DNA from: Pseudomonadota bacterium
Lineage (GTDB): Bacteria; Pseudomonadota; Alphaproteobacteria; Rhizobiales; Xanthobacteraceae
Direction: 5' to 3'
DNA: 20,281 nt
NCBI GenBank assembly: GCA_023388935.1
Contig: JAEWFG010000125.1
Coordinates: 1-20,281 of the forward strand
Shown: piece by piece, positions 13,087-20,281 of the stretch
Position numbering within the stretch: position 1 is the stretch's first letter
Layout: every line of letters begins with the position of its first letter
Position numbers and translations under genes: made by a program
Notes under the pieces: generated by a model
Databases searched by the model: none
The model's input: only the letters and a program-made list of their open reading frames with translations
What the model was told of the DNA's origin: nothing

Positions 13087-13998
13087 TTAACTCTTCGTAC
13101 TGGCAGTCTTGTCGAGCGCCGCGCGCAGGCCTTCGGCGAGCTTCACGGCGTCGTCGTTCGCCCAGAAGTGCATGAAGAACAGCCTGGGCTGCTCGTCGAG
13201 CATGTGGCTGTGCAGCGCGGTCACCTCGATGCCGTGTGCCCGCAGCGCCAGGATGACCGGGTTGACCTCGTCGCCGGTCAGCACGAAATCGCCCGTGATG
13301 GCGGCCTTCCCGCCTCCGGTCGGCTGGAAATTGATGCCGATCGCGACGCCCATCGGGCCGACGGGAGTCAACGGCATGCCGTCCTGCGTGATCGGGTCTC
13401 GCCGCTTGACGTTGAACTGGTAGACACCGCCGTTGGCCTGGCCCTTCACGCCGATGATCTGGTCGAGCTTCGCCGTGTCGAGGTCGACGGCCGGCGGCGG
13501 GCTCGCCGGCGCCGCGACCGTCAGCGGCGTCTTGCTCTCGGCCAGCGCATCGTGGATCGCCGAGGCCAGCTTGCCGGGGTCGCCGTGGCCGGCGACGTGC
13601 ATGTAGAAGGTCGCCGGGCTCGCCCGCAGCAGATGATTGTGCACGGCGGTGATCTCGAGACCGCTCGCGATCATCTTCGCCATCACAGGATTGATCTCGG
13701 TCTCAAGCAGCACAAGGTCCCCCATGACCATGACACCGCCGTGCCCTGGCTTGAACGCGACCCAGCCGCCGAGCGCCAGCGCCGGCTTGATCGCCACGCC
13801 GTCCAGCGTCACGGACAGATCGGTACGGGGAAAGCCGTAGCGGTGGACGTCGTCCGAGACGGCTGCCTTCCGCCCCAGCGTCTCGTCGACCTTCTGCCAG
13901 TCGACGCTCTGCGCACGCGCCGCGGAAACGAAGGAGCCGAAAGCAGGTGCCAGGATGCATGCGCCGAGCGCGATCAGCGCGTGAATTGTTCTTTTCAT
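13087..13998 (-). CDS. DUF1259 (LppY/LpqO-like) exported protein with two repeats
   Basis: 303 residues from ATG 13998 (AAGGAGC 6-12 bases upstream; a longer in-frame start at 14019 overlaps the preceding gene). Signal peptide about 1-30 (MKRTIHALIALGACILAPAF, cleaved near ARA-QS). Two DUF1259 copies: the first (about 33-155) has VHRYGFPRTDLSVTLDGVAI, ETEINPVMAKMIASGLEITA and VHNHLLRASPATFYMHVAGH; the second (about 175-300) has GVYQFNVKRRDP, GDEVNPVILALRAHGIEVTA and LHSHMLDEQPRLFFMHFWAN. The paired His residues (H-x-H) recur in both copies and suggest metal or ligand binding. It lies 17 bases after the small PepSY gene and 28 before sod. Biochemical role unknown. Confidence 0.85.
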   Translation of the reverse strand: MKRTIHALIALGACILAPAFGSFVSAARAQSVDWQKVDETLGRKAAVSDDVHRYGFPRTDLSVTLDGVAIKPALALGGWVAFKPGHGGVMVMGDLVLLETEINPVMAKMIASGLEITAVHNHLLRASPATFYMHVAGHGDPGKLASAIHDALAESKTPLTVAAPASPPPAVDLDTAKLDQIIGVKGQANGGVYQFNVKRRDPITQDGMPLTPVGPMGVAIGINFQPTGGGKAAITGDFVLTGDEVNPVILALRAHGIEVTALHSHMLDEQPRLFFMHFWANDDAVKLAEGLRAALDKTASTKS

Positions 13999-14015
13999 CG
14001 TACTGCTCCTTGAAC

Positions 14016-14249
14016 TCAATTTCGCTCTTTGATCTGGCCGCTGCTGTCGACGACGAGCGTCACTGGCTTGCCGTCCTTCACCGCCTTGGCCGTGGTGCCT
14101 TCGGCGGTCGATTTGACGTCGGTCACCTGCGAGTAGCCGGCCGCCTGGAGCTTGGCGACGAGCTCATCTTGGGTCAGGGCGTGGGCGGGCGAGAGTCCCG
14201 CCGCAAGCGCCACGAACAGCGCTGCCCGATAGGTCATGGATGTCCGCAT
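14016..14249 (-). CDS. Small PepSY-domain periplasmic protein
   Basis: 77 residues from ATG 14249 with AGGAG about 9 bases upstream; MTYRAALF at 14237 is an alternative start. Signal peptide about 1-24 (AALFVALAAGLSPAHA). The mature 53 residues, LTQDELVAKLQAAGYSQVTD then VKSTAEGTTAKAVKDGKPVT, LVVDSSGQIKERN, follow the PepSY pattern: helix, GY-x-x-VTDVK strand, and a strand ending in D-x-x-G-x-I. Such one-domain proteins are periplasmic. It is 49 bases after chrB and 17 bases before the DUF1259 gene, in the same operon. A second, larger PepSY protein lies downstream of chrA. Confidence 0.8.
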   Translation of the reverse strand: MRTSMTYRAALFVALAAGLSPAHALTQDELVAKLQAAGYSQVTDVKSTAEGTTAKAVKDGKPVTLVVDSSGQIKERN

Positions 14250-14298
14250 TTCTGATCTCCTGGTTGTCCCTGCCCCAGAAGTCGTCCTGCCTCCGGCC

Positions 14299-15117
14299 TC
14301 ACCTGACCTTGTTGGTCGGCCAGTTGTGCGTCTCCTTGGTCGCGTCGCGACACCATCGGTAGAACGCGTCGTAGAGCAGGAAGCCCGCGTTCAACTGCTC
14401 GAGGTCGTCGTCGAACATGCGCGACAGGCCGAGCGAGGCTGCGAGCAGGCCCGGCGCTTCCGGAGACAGATCGAGCCGCCCCGTGTCGGCGGCGCGGACC
14501 ATCGTCGCCAGCCGCTCGAGGGCGGGCGACGACAGGCCGAACTCCTGGACCATCACGTCGAAGGTGCAGAGTTTGCCGCGATGGCTCCAGAACACGTTTT
14601 CGACGTCAAAAGGCGTGGCCTCGAAACGCTCGGCAACCGCCTCGACCTCCGCCGGCGCGACAAACAGGAAGACCGCGGCTGGATCGACGAAGCGGCGGAT
14701 CAGCCACGGGCAAGCGATCCGGTCGATCTTGGGACGCGCTCGCGTGACCCACACCGTTCGACCACGGCCGTCCCGCTTGGGAATCTTGCTGGCCGGCACC
14801 GTCGGGTGGTTCGCTTCCTTCCAGCCGACGTGGCCATCTTCGAGGATCTCGGCGGCGACCTTGCCGCAGCGGAGCCAGGCCGCCGTGCCCTCGCTGAGCT
14901 TCTTTCCCGTGTGACAGACCACAACCACGGACTTGCCCGTCAGGCGGGACGCCCAATCTTGGACATCGAGGTGCGAGCGCCGCACGGCGCCGGGAATCAA
15001 GCGCGGGTTGGCCGAGAAGTCCTCGTCGATGCGTACGTCGATGAGCGCCGGCGCGGCCGCCGTGCCTATCAATCGAGACAGTTTGTCGGGGGAAATGGAG
15101 GTGTACGATGCTGACAT
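14299..15117 (-). CDS. chrB: Rhodanese-ChrB fusion (sulfurtransferase/chromate resistance protein)
   Basis: 272 residues from ATG 15117; the longer frame to 15180 lacks a ribosome binding site. Residues about 5-105 form a rhodanese domain: PALIDVRIDEDFSANPRLIP and the active-site loop VVVVCHTGKKLSEG, with Cys68 present. Residues about 118-272 are the ChrB C-terminal domain: RTVWVTRARPKIDRIACPWL, IRRFVDPAAVFLFVAP, ENVFWSHRGKLCTFDVM. Classical ChrB has a different N-terminal domain and acts as a chromate-sensing regulator; the rhodanese form is known in rhizobia as a sulfurtransferase/chromate resistance protein, so a regulatory role is less certain here. It is the first gene of the leftward chr operon and faces the divergent Cj0069-fetAB operon. 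Confidence 0.88.
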   Translation of the reverse strand: MSASYTSISPDKLSRLIGTAAAPALIDVRIDEDFSANPRLIPGAVRRSHLDVQDWASRLTGKSVVVVCHTGKKLSEGTAAWLRCGKVAAEILEDGHVGWKEANHPTVPASKIPKRDGRGRTVWVTRARPKIDRIACPWLIRRFVDPAAVFLFVAPAEVEAVAERFEATPFDVENVFWSHRGKLCTFDVMVQEFGLSSPALERLATMVRAADTGRLDLSPEAPGLLAASLGLSRMFDDDLEQLNAGFLLYDAFYRWCRDATKETHNWPTNKVR

Positions 15118-15447
15118 GCTGCGCCCTTGGTGATCAGGACGCGATTCTTGGGCATGACGCCTCGCGGGGAGATCGCACATCCCCGTGGCCTGAATAAAAG
15201 CCCAGATGGCGGGGCTGTCAACCCGCGTTCGCTCGGCGCCGTCAAATCCATTGCCGGAACGTCACGAAGTTTTCATCGTCCGATTGGAACGGAATCGATT
15301 TCGCCTCGGAAGCGACCCAGGCGAGTCCGAAACGACGGCTTGAAGGATCCGCGCGACCTCACGTAGACTGCCTGAGCGGGATCAAGCAGACTCCCGGCGA
15401 GACTTCGGTCCAAGCTCTGCGCAGCACGCAACACGTGGAGCTTGCGC
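15118..15447. promoter_or_regulatory. 330-base divergent intergenic region between chrB and Cj0069 operons
   Basis: No gene fits here. It must contain promoters for both operons. The only motif found is GGAAC (15256-15260), 16 bases, CGTC (15277-15280), a one-mismatch EcfG-type element reading toward the Cj0069 gene but about 170 bases from its start. A long chromate-operator-like palindrome was not seen. Confidence 0.45.
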
Positions 15448-16482
15448 ATGGATACCGAAAGACACCCCTCTCCCAGACGTACCATCGCCATCCTCTCGCG
15501 AGGAGATGCCGCCGCGCGTCGAGATGCGACCTCGAAAAGCGGCCGCTTTGCTGACGTTTTCGCAGCGCTTGCCGCCGTCGGCATCGAAGGGCACCCCGTA
15601 ATCTACGACGAGAGCTTCGCGGACGCCGTCCGCGAACAACTTCTCGCGGCGGACGGCGTGCTCGTCTGGGTCAACCCGATTCAAGACGGTCGAAACCGCG
15701 CCGGTCTCGACGCCATGCTGCGTGATGTCGCCGCGCAGGGCGTTTGGGTCAGCACGCATCCCGATGTCATCCTCAAGATGGGGACCAAGGAGGTCCTCTA
15801 TCGAACCCGATCGATGGGATGGGGAAGCGACACAGCTTTCTATCAAACCACCGAGGCGATGCGCGCCGAGTTGCCGGAGCGGCTCGCCGCCGGTCCGCGG
15901 GTGATCAAGCGCAACCGGGGCAACGGTGGCCAAGGCGTCTGGAAGGTCGAGAAGCTGCCGGCCTCCTCCATGATCAGGGTGCTGGACGCGACCAAGGAAA
16001 CCCCCGAGGAGCTGACGCTGGATGATTTTCTCCGTCGCTGCGCGGAGTATTTCGAAGGCGGCAGCGTGATCGACCAAGCGTTCCAGCCTCGCCTGAGCGA
16101 AGGCGTCGTGCGCTGCTACATGGCAGGCGATCGCTGCGCCGGCTTCGGACACCACAAGGTCAAAGCCCTGGTCGCCTCGCCGGCCGCGCGCGCCGGCGCC
16201 GGGCCGCGGCTCTACACGTCCAACGCCGACCCGCGCTTCCAGCGGCTGCGGCGGTTGATGGAAGACGAGTGGACGCCACAGCTAACCTCGCTGCTGGATA
16301 TCGCGCGGGTTGACCTGCCGGCCATCTGGGACGCCGATTTCATGCTCGGTCCTGTCCAGGCCGACGACAGCGACAGCTACGTGCTCGGCGAGATCAACGT
16401 CAGCTCGGTGCATCCCTACCCAGACGAGGCGCCGGCGGAGGTCGCCCGACGGGTTGCCGATCGGCTGAAGCTTAAGCTTTGA
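15448..16482 (+). CDS. Cj0069 family ATP-grasp-like protein
   Basis: 344 residues from ATG 15448, with GGAG about 8 bases upstream; a TTG two codons earlier is unlikely. No signal peptide or membrane helix, so cytoplasmic. Features that fit an ATP-grasp fold: an N-terminal Rossmann-like part (RTIAILSRGDAAAR; DGVLVWVNPIQDGRNRAGLD), a nucleotide-binding strand and Gly-rich loop RVIKRNRGNGGQGVWKVEK (about 152-170), and a metal-binding Asp/Glu-x-Asn end (IWDADFMLGP; YVLGEINVSSVHPYPDEA, about 312-329). I recognise it as the Cj0069 family, named after Campylobacter and of unknown substrate. It is 3 bases upstream of fetA, so co-transcription is very likely. An amide-bond or ligase role is inference only. 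Confidence 0.75.
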   Translation: MDTERHPSPRRTIAILSRGDAAARRDATSKSGRFADVFAALAAVGIEGHPVIYDESFADAVREQLLAADGVLVWVNPIQDGRNRAGLDAMLRDVAAQGVWVSTHPDVILKMGTKEVLYRTRSMGWGSDTAFYQTTEAMRAELPERLAAGPRVIKRNRGNGGQGVWKVEKLPASSMIRVLDATKETPEELTLDDFLRRCAEYFEGGSVIDQAFQPRLSEGVVRCYMAGDRCAGFGHHKVKALVASPAARAGAGPRLYTSNADPRFQRLRRLMEDEWTPQLTSLLDIARVDLPAIWDADFMLGPVQADDSDSYVLGEINVSSVHPYPDEAPAEVARRVADRLKLKL

Positions 16483-16485
16483 CGC

Positions 16486-17082
16486 ATGCTGACGGTCAGC
16501 GGGCTCAAGCGCTTGCATATCTCCGTGTCATTCGACCTGCAGGACGGCGAATGCGTCGCCCTGCAGGGACCGTCCGGCGTCGGAAAGACCTTGCTGCTTC
16601 GCTCGATCGCGGACCTCGATCCCAACGAAGGAACGGTCAAGCTTGACGGAACGCTGAGAGAGACGATGCCCGCCCCTGCCTGGCGAAAGCGAGTTACCTA
16701 CCTCGCCGCCGAGCCCGGCTGGTGGTCCGACACCGTGCAGGAGCACTTCACGCGCTGGGGTGATGCCCTACCGCTGGCCATGCGCCTGGGGCTTCCGGAC
16801 GACTGCGGACCATGGCCGATCCAGAGACTTTCGACCGGCGAGAGACAACGATTGGGGCTTGTGCGGGCGCTCATGCTGCGATCGCGGGTGCTTCTGCTGG
16901 ACGAGCCGACCTCGGCCCTCGACTCGACATCCACTGCGACCGTGGAATCCTTGATCGCCGAACGCATTTCGACTGGAACGAGCGTCGTCTGGAGCACCCA
17001 CGACAACGCTCAAGCGCGCCGGGTCGGATCAAGGATATTCGCGATGGGCCCCGACGGCGGCATCGAGGAGAGCCGGCCGTGA
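16486..17082 (+). CDS. fetA: FetA-like ABC transporter ATP-binding subunit
   Basis: 198 residues from ATG 16486, starting 3 bases after the Cj0069 stop. A short ABC ATPase with Walker A GPSGVGKT (28-35), signature LSTGERQRLGLVRAL (115-129), Walker B VLLLDEPTSALD (135-146) and switch His172 (WSTHD). The Q-loop position reads AAEPGWW, so the usual Gln appears to be Glu, as I recall for several alphaproteobacterial members. The size and the overlap with a FetB-type permease mark it as the FetAB (YbbL/YbbM) family, reported in E. coli to export iron and protect against peroxide stress. The stop overlaps the fetB start. Confidence 0.85.
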   Translation: MLTVSGLKRLHISVSFDLQDGECVALQGPSGVGKTLLLRSIADLDPNEGTVKLDGTLRETMPAPAWRKRVTYLAAEPGWWSDTVQEHFTRWGDALPLAMRLGLPDDCGPWPIQRLSTGERQRLGLVRALMLRSRVLLLDEPTSALDSTSTATVESLIAERISTGTSVVWSTHDNAQARRVGSRIFAMGPDGGIEESRP

Positions 17083-17879
17083 CCTACATCCAGCTTTCGT
17101 ACGGCGATCTGGCCCTACCCGCCCTCCTTGTTGTCATGGACGGCGTTCTTTCGCTTGTTCTCCGCCTCAAGCTTGAAAAACAACTGGCCATCGCGACCGT
17201 GCGCATGGTGGTTCAGCTCGTCCTCGTTGGATATGTATTGACGTTCCTGTTTGCCGCGGTATCGCCCCTCTGGACCGCACTCGCCGCTTTCATCATGGTT
17301 CTCTTCGCCTCGCGAGAGATCGTCGCAAGGCAGAAGCGGCGCCTGCCTGGCACTTGGAGCTACGGCTTAGGCGCAGGATGCATGCTGCTCGCCGCCGGTA
17401 CCGTCACGATGTTTGCACTTTTGACAGCGCTGCGTCCGGATCCGTGGTTTCACCCGCGCTATTCGCTGCCGTTGCTGGGTATGATCCTAGGCAATACCAT
17501 GACCGGAATAAGCCTCGGCCTAGACGTGCTGACGAACAGCCTGGTGCGCGAGCGAGCCGGCGTGGAAGCTTGTCTTGCGCTCGGCGGCACCCGACACCAA
17601 GCCCTGCTGCCAGTCATACGGGACGCCTTGAGAAGCGGTTTCATGCCGATCATGAACAGCATGGCGGCGATCGGCCTTGTTTCCTTGCCGGGGATGATGA
17701 CTGGCCAGATTCTCGCGGGCGTCGAGCCGGTTGATGCTGTGAAATATCAATTGCTAATCATGTTTCTGATCGCCGGCGGGACCGGGCTGGGAACGCTGGC
17801 CGCTGTCCTCGGTGGCGCACGCCTACTGACCGATCATCGACACCGGCTACGTCTCGATCGAATTGCAGCGCAAGGCTGA
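17079..17879 (+). CDS. fetB: FetB-like ABC transporter permease
   Basis: 266 residues from GTG 17079, which overlaps the fetA stop by four bases (GTGA). Start chosen from this overlap and the family N-terminus MTYIQLSYGDLALPALLVV. About seven membrane helices; the family motifs are ATVRMVVQLVLVGYVLTFLF, SLPLLGMILGNTMTGISLGL, ERAGVEACLALGGTRHQALL and PIMNSMAAIGLVSLPGMMTG QILAG. In E. coli FetB with FetA exports iron; other metals are possible. It completes the Cj0069-fetA-fetB operon. The basic tail (DHRHRLRLDRIAAQG) is cytoplasmic. Confidence 0.88.
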   Translation: MTYIQLSYGDLALPALLVVMDGVLSLVLRLKLEKQLAIATVRMVVQLVLVGYVLTFLFAAVSPLWTALAAFIMVLFASREIVARQKRRLPGTWSYGLGAGCMLLAAGTVTMFALLTALRPDPWFHPRYSLPLLGMILGNTMTGISLGLDVLTNSLVRERAGVEACLALGGTRHQALLPVIRDALRSGFMPIMNSMAAIGLVSLPGMMTGQILAGVEPVDAVKYQLLIMFLIAGGTGLGTLAAVLGGARLLTDHRHRLRLDRIAAQG

Positions 17880-18248
17880 CCGCATTGCCAGACCGTTCGT
17901 TGCGTCCGTTTTGCCAGCGGCCAGTGAAATGCATCCGCGAACCCGATCATGGCGGCACTAAGCTTTCAGCACTGAAAATCGCTGCAAATTGCAAGAAATC
18001 AGCATCAACGCCCACTCGGCCGCCGCTGATAGCGTGCGCGCCGGGTGTCACTCGCGGGCCCACTATCGTGTGAATCGCGGGCTCGTCTCGGACAGGATCG
18101 TCCATCGTTAGGCCAATGCGCAGTCTGGATTCCCTTGAACTGCCGACCGACTCGGCAGATGCGGCCGTAGTGGCTATGGCGTAAGCTTGAAGCGTCATTG
18201 TCATCATACCAACAGCAAACGGCGCTTTCGCCTTGGAGAGGTCCAGCG
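17880..18248. other. 369-base intergenic region, nothing identified
   Basis: Between fetB and the aldo/keto reductase. A leftward frame at 17947-18207 is open but lacks a ribosome binding site and any recognised motif. No strong terminator hairpin or EcfG-type motif was seen. It probably holds the fetAB transcript end and the reductase promoter. Confidence 0.45.
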
Positions 18249-19109
18249 ATGCCCGCAGATCATGAAACGCGCCCCTTGGGTCAAACCGGCATCCGTGTGC
18301 TGCCCTTGGGCATCGGCACGAACAAATGGCGACGTGCCGATCGCGGGGCCGTGTTGGAAACGTACAGGATCATTCATGATGCCGGACCATGCATGGTCGA
18401 CACGGCCGAGATCTATTTCTCGGAACGCGTCGTGGGTGATTGCTTGCGCGCCGGTCCCGCCGGCGCGGTGATAGCATCGAAGTTTCTTCCCTTTCCGGGC
18501 CGAACCTCTCCGCGCCGCCTGATAAGCGCGCTTGACGGTTCGCTCGCCCGCTTGGGTCTCAAGACAATCGATCTCTACTACGTCCATTATCCGCTGCCGT
18601 GGATCGATCTGCGAGTGTTCGCCGAAGGCCTCGTCGAAGCGGTGAAGTCCGACAAGGCACGCGCGGTCGGCGTGGCAAATTTCAGTGCGGAGCAGATGCG
18701 CCGCATGGCCGATCACCTCGCAAGGGCAGGCGTTCGGCTCGTAGCCAATCAGGTCAACTACAGCCTGCTCCGACGAGCAGCGGAAACAAATGGGGTGCTC
18801 GAAGCCTGCCGTGAGCTCGATGTAGCACTGGTCGCGTATTTTCCCCTTGCGTCCGGCCGCCTCACGCAGCCGTCGGACAGCATGGGCGCGAAAGCGCTGC
18901 TAACGTGTCTCGCCGAGATTGCCCGCGCGCACGATGCCAGCATCAGCCAGGTCGCCTTGAATTGGCTGTTGGCGCGCGACAGTCACGTGATTCCCATCCC
19001 GTGCGCGACCAAGCCTGATCACGCCAGGGTCAATCTCGATGCACTGAGTTGGCGCTTGAGTGAGACTGAGTTCGACGCGATTGACCGAACCTCAGCACAT
19101 GGCGCATGA
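18249..19109 (+). CDS. Aldo/keto reductase
   Basis: 286 residues from ATG 18249 (GGAGAGG 8-14 bases upstream; the frame is open from 18198 but without a ribosome binding site). A (beta/alpha)8 NADPH-dependent oxidoreductase: RPLGQTGIRVLPLGIGTNKW at the N-terminus; catalytic tetrad Asp51 and Tyr56 (VDTAEIYFSE), Lys78 (VIASKF), His113 (LYYVHYPLPW); then VGVANFSAEQMRRM, NQVNYSLLRR and a cofactor-site end VIPIPCATKPDHARVNLDAL. All catalytic residues are present. Cytoplasmic; substrate not predictable. It is separated from fetB by 369 bases and from the next gene by 275 bases, so it is probably its own transcript. Confidence 0.88.
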   Translation: MPADHETRPLGQTGIRVLPLGIGTNKWRRADRGAVLETYRIIHDAGPCMVDTAEIYFSERVVGDCLRAGPAGAVIASKFLPFPGRTSPRRLISALDGSLARLGLKTIDLYYVHYPLPWIDLRVFAEGLVEAVKSDKARAVGVANFSAEQMRRMADHLARAGVRLVANQVNYSLLRRAAETNGVLEACRELDVALVAYFPLASGRLTQPSDSMGAKALLTCLAEIARAHDASISQVALNWLLARDSHVIPIPCATKPDHARVNLDALSWRLSETEFDAIDRTSAHGA

Positions 19110-19384
19110 TTCCGGCGCCCGTCAAAACTCCTGGCCAGAGTGCTCGCGCGGGTCGCAACACGCTCGCGCTCGAAGCGATCGGTTACGTCTCGCGCCATGT
19201 CGACCGAGCCAAGCACTTCGCTGGGATTCAAGGCGGGAACTGTGGTATCCTCGATCAAACGCGATGGGACGGTCAATGAAGCGGGAGCCCCTTAAATGGC
19301 GCTTGCTGCTCGTGCTGAGCGTGTCCTGCGATTGCACACGGATCTGAAGATACCTCTCCCGGGTCTCGAGGAGGACCAACGTCG

Positions 19385-20281
19385 TGAAGCGGGACTTCGA
19401 CCTCATCGTCTATGGTGCGACGGGGTACACCGGCCGTCTCATCGCCGAATATCTGGCGACGTCCTATCGCGGCGACGATGCTCCGTCCTGGGCGATCGCG
19501 GGACGCTCGACCGACAAGCTCCAGAAGGTGCGTGCCGACATCAGCGCACCAGGCGATCTTCCGTTGGTTAGGGCGGATGCCGCCGAGCCGGCCAGCCTGC
19601 GTTCGATGTGCGAGCATGCGGCCGTGATCATTGCGGCGGTCGGGCCTTATCAGCTCCACGGTGCTGAGCTGGTGGCGGCCTGCGCGGCTACGGGCACGGC
19701 CTATGTTGATCTGTGCGGCGAGCCGGCCTGGATGCGGCACATGATCGACGCCCATCACGAAGAGGCGAAACGGACCGGCGCGCGTATCGTCTTCTCCTGC
19801 GGCTTTGATTCCATCCCGTTCGATCTCGGCGTGCTCACGTTGCAGGAGAAGGCGCGCGAGAAATTCGGACGCCCGGCGCGGCGGGTCAAAACCCGCCTGC
19901 GCAAGGTGAAAGGCGGCATGTCAGGCGGCACCGCGGCGAGCGCTCAAGCGACGTTGGCCGCCGCCGCGCGCGACCCCGCCCTGATCCGGCTGCTGACCGA
20001 TCCCTTCGCCTTGACGCCGGGGTTCACCGGACCGTCTCAGCCGTCGGGCCTCATCCCCGAATACGACCCGAGCATGAACGTGTGGCTCGTGCCGTTCCCC
20101 ATGGCGCCGATCAACACCAAGAACGTGCACCGCACGAATTTCCTGTTAGGTCACCCCTACGGCACGGACTTCGTTTACGACGAGATGATGGTCGCGCCGG
20201 GATTTGGGGACATCGCCCGCGTGACGACGGAGACGTTCGCCACGATGGTTTCCTTGTTCGGGACCGGCGGCCTCAAACCCG
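19385..20281 (+). CDS. Saccharopine dehydrogenase-like NAD(P)-binding protein (trans-acting enoyl reductase type), incomplete
   Basis: Start GTG 19385 with GAGGAGG about 9-15 bases upstream; 299 codons are visible and the gene continues past the window edge. The N-terminus KRDFDLIVYGATGYTGRLIA has the Rossmann GATGYTG motif (11-17), followed by AIAGRSTDKLQKVRADI, VIIAAVGPYQLHGAELVAAC, ATGTAYVDLCGEPAWMRHMI and FSCGFDSIPFDLGVLTLQE. These are the hallmarks of the saccharopine dehydrogenase-like family that includes mycobacterial trans-acting enoyl reductases (Rv2953 type). In most bacteria the substrate is unknown. The middle part KVKGGMSGGTAASAQATL is also conserved in the family. No disruption is seen in the visible part. 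Confidence 0.88.

Noticed and set aside
13168..14013. Rightward 281-codon frame antisense to the DUF1259 gene
   Set aside because: Shadow of a clear two-repeat exported protein; Arg/His/Asp-rich.
14236..15114. Rightward 292-codon frame antisense to chrB
   Set aside because: Shadow; the rhodanese and ChrB motifs are on the other strand.
15382..16155. Leftward 257-codon frame antisense to the Cj0069 gene
   Set aside because: No ribosome binding site or motif; the plus strand gene fits the operon with fetAB.
17947..18207. Leftward 86-codon frame between fetB and the aldo/keto reductase
   Set aside because: Composition is fairly protein-like, but there is no ribosome binding site, no known motif, and it would lie alone between two rightward genes. 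Could be a relic.
19110..19384. Small frames before the last gene, including a leftward VPALNPSEVLGSVDMARDV segment
   Set aside because: Looks faintly coding, but no family recognised and no start signal; left as intergenic.
1..20281. CRISPR arrays, defence systems, tRNA or rRNA genes, intact insertion sequences
   Set aside because: No regularly spaced repeats, no cas or restriction genes, no tRNA-like cloverleaf and no complete transposase with terminal repeats were seen on either strand.

Overview
The window looks like a high-GC alphaproteobacterial chromosome segment, most likely Bradyrhizobium or a close relative (Hyphomicrobiales). This is inferred from the gene families (CsbD, YciE/DUF892, PRC-barrel, phasin, DNA ligase, topoisomerase IB, ChrB with an N-terminal rhodanese, FetAB, Cj0069) and from several GGAAC-N16/17-(C/G)GTT motifs resembling the general-stress sigma factor EcfG promoter. 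No taxonomic search could be run. No tRNA, rRNA, CRISPR array or intact insertion sequence is visible.

Left part (1 to about 8.2 kb) is a gene graveyard. It starts inside an apparently intact csbD read leftward. Then come broken pieces of stress or envelope genes: a yciE remnant with stop codons, a frameshifted PRC-barrel gene, a YihY/BrkB membrane protein frameshifted at both ends, an internal piece of opgG/mdoG joined directly to the 5' third of a topoisomerase IB gene, a frameshifted phasin next to a PolX-type PHP-domain scrap, an ATP-dependent DNA ligase scrap with an in-frame TAG, a metallophosphoesterase stub, a TRAP-transporter DctM tail, and a small conserved-looking gene stopped by an in-frame TAA. 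Genes still open are a small zinc-ribbon protein with a perfect EcfG-type promoter, a proline/alanine-rich secreted protein, and a protein made of two tandem related repeats. EcfG-like motifs precede csbD, yciE, the phasin and the zinc-ribbon gene, so this looks like a decayed general-stress regulon cluster.

Middle (8.3 to 15.1 kb) is intact. After a small exported protein, all genes read leftward. A chromate-resistance type operon runs chrB (rhodanese-ChrB fusion), a small PepSY protein, a DUF1259 protein, an Fe/Mn superoxide dismutase (chrC-like), a tiny membrane ORF and chrA. Downstream on the same strand is a set of exported proteins: PepSY protein, YncE-like beta-propeller and a putative outer-membrane barrel. 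Together they suggest chromate efflux coupled to oxidative-stress protection and envelope functions.

Right part (15.4 to 20.3 kb) reads rightward and is intact: a Cj0069-family ATP-grasp-like protein tightly linked to fetA-fetB (ABC-type iron/metal exporter family), then an aldo/keto reductase, and a saccharopine dehydrogenase-like NAD(P)-binding protein that runs off the window end. The chr operon and the Cj0069-fetAB operon are divergent and share a 330-bp intergenic region.
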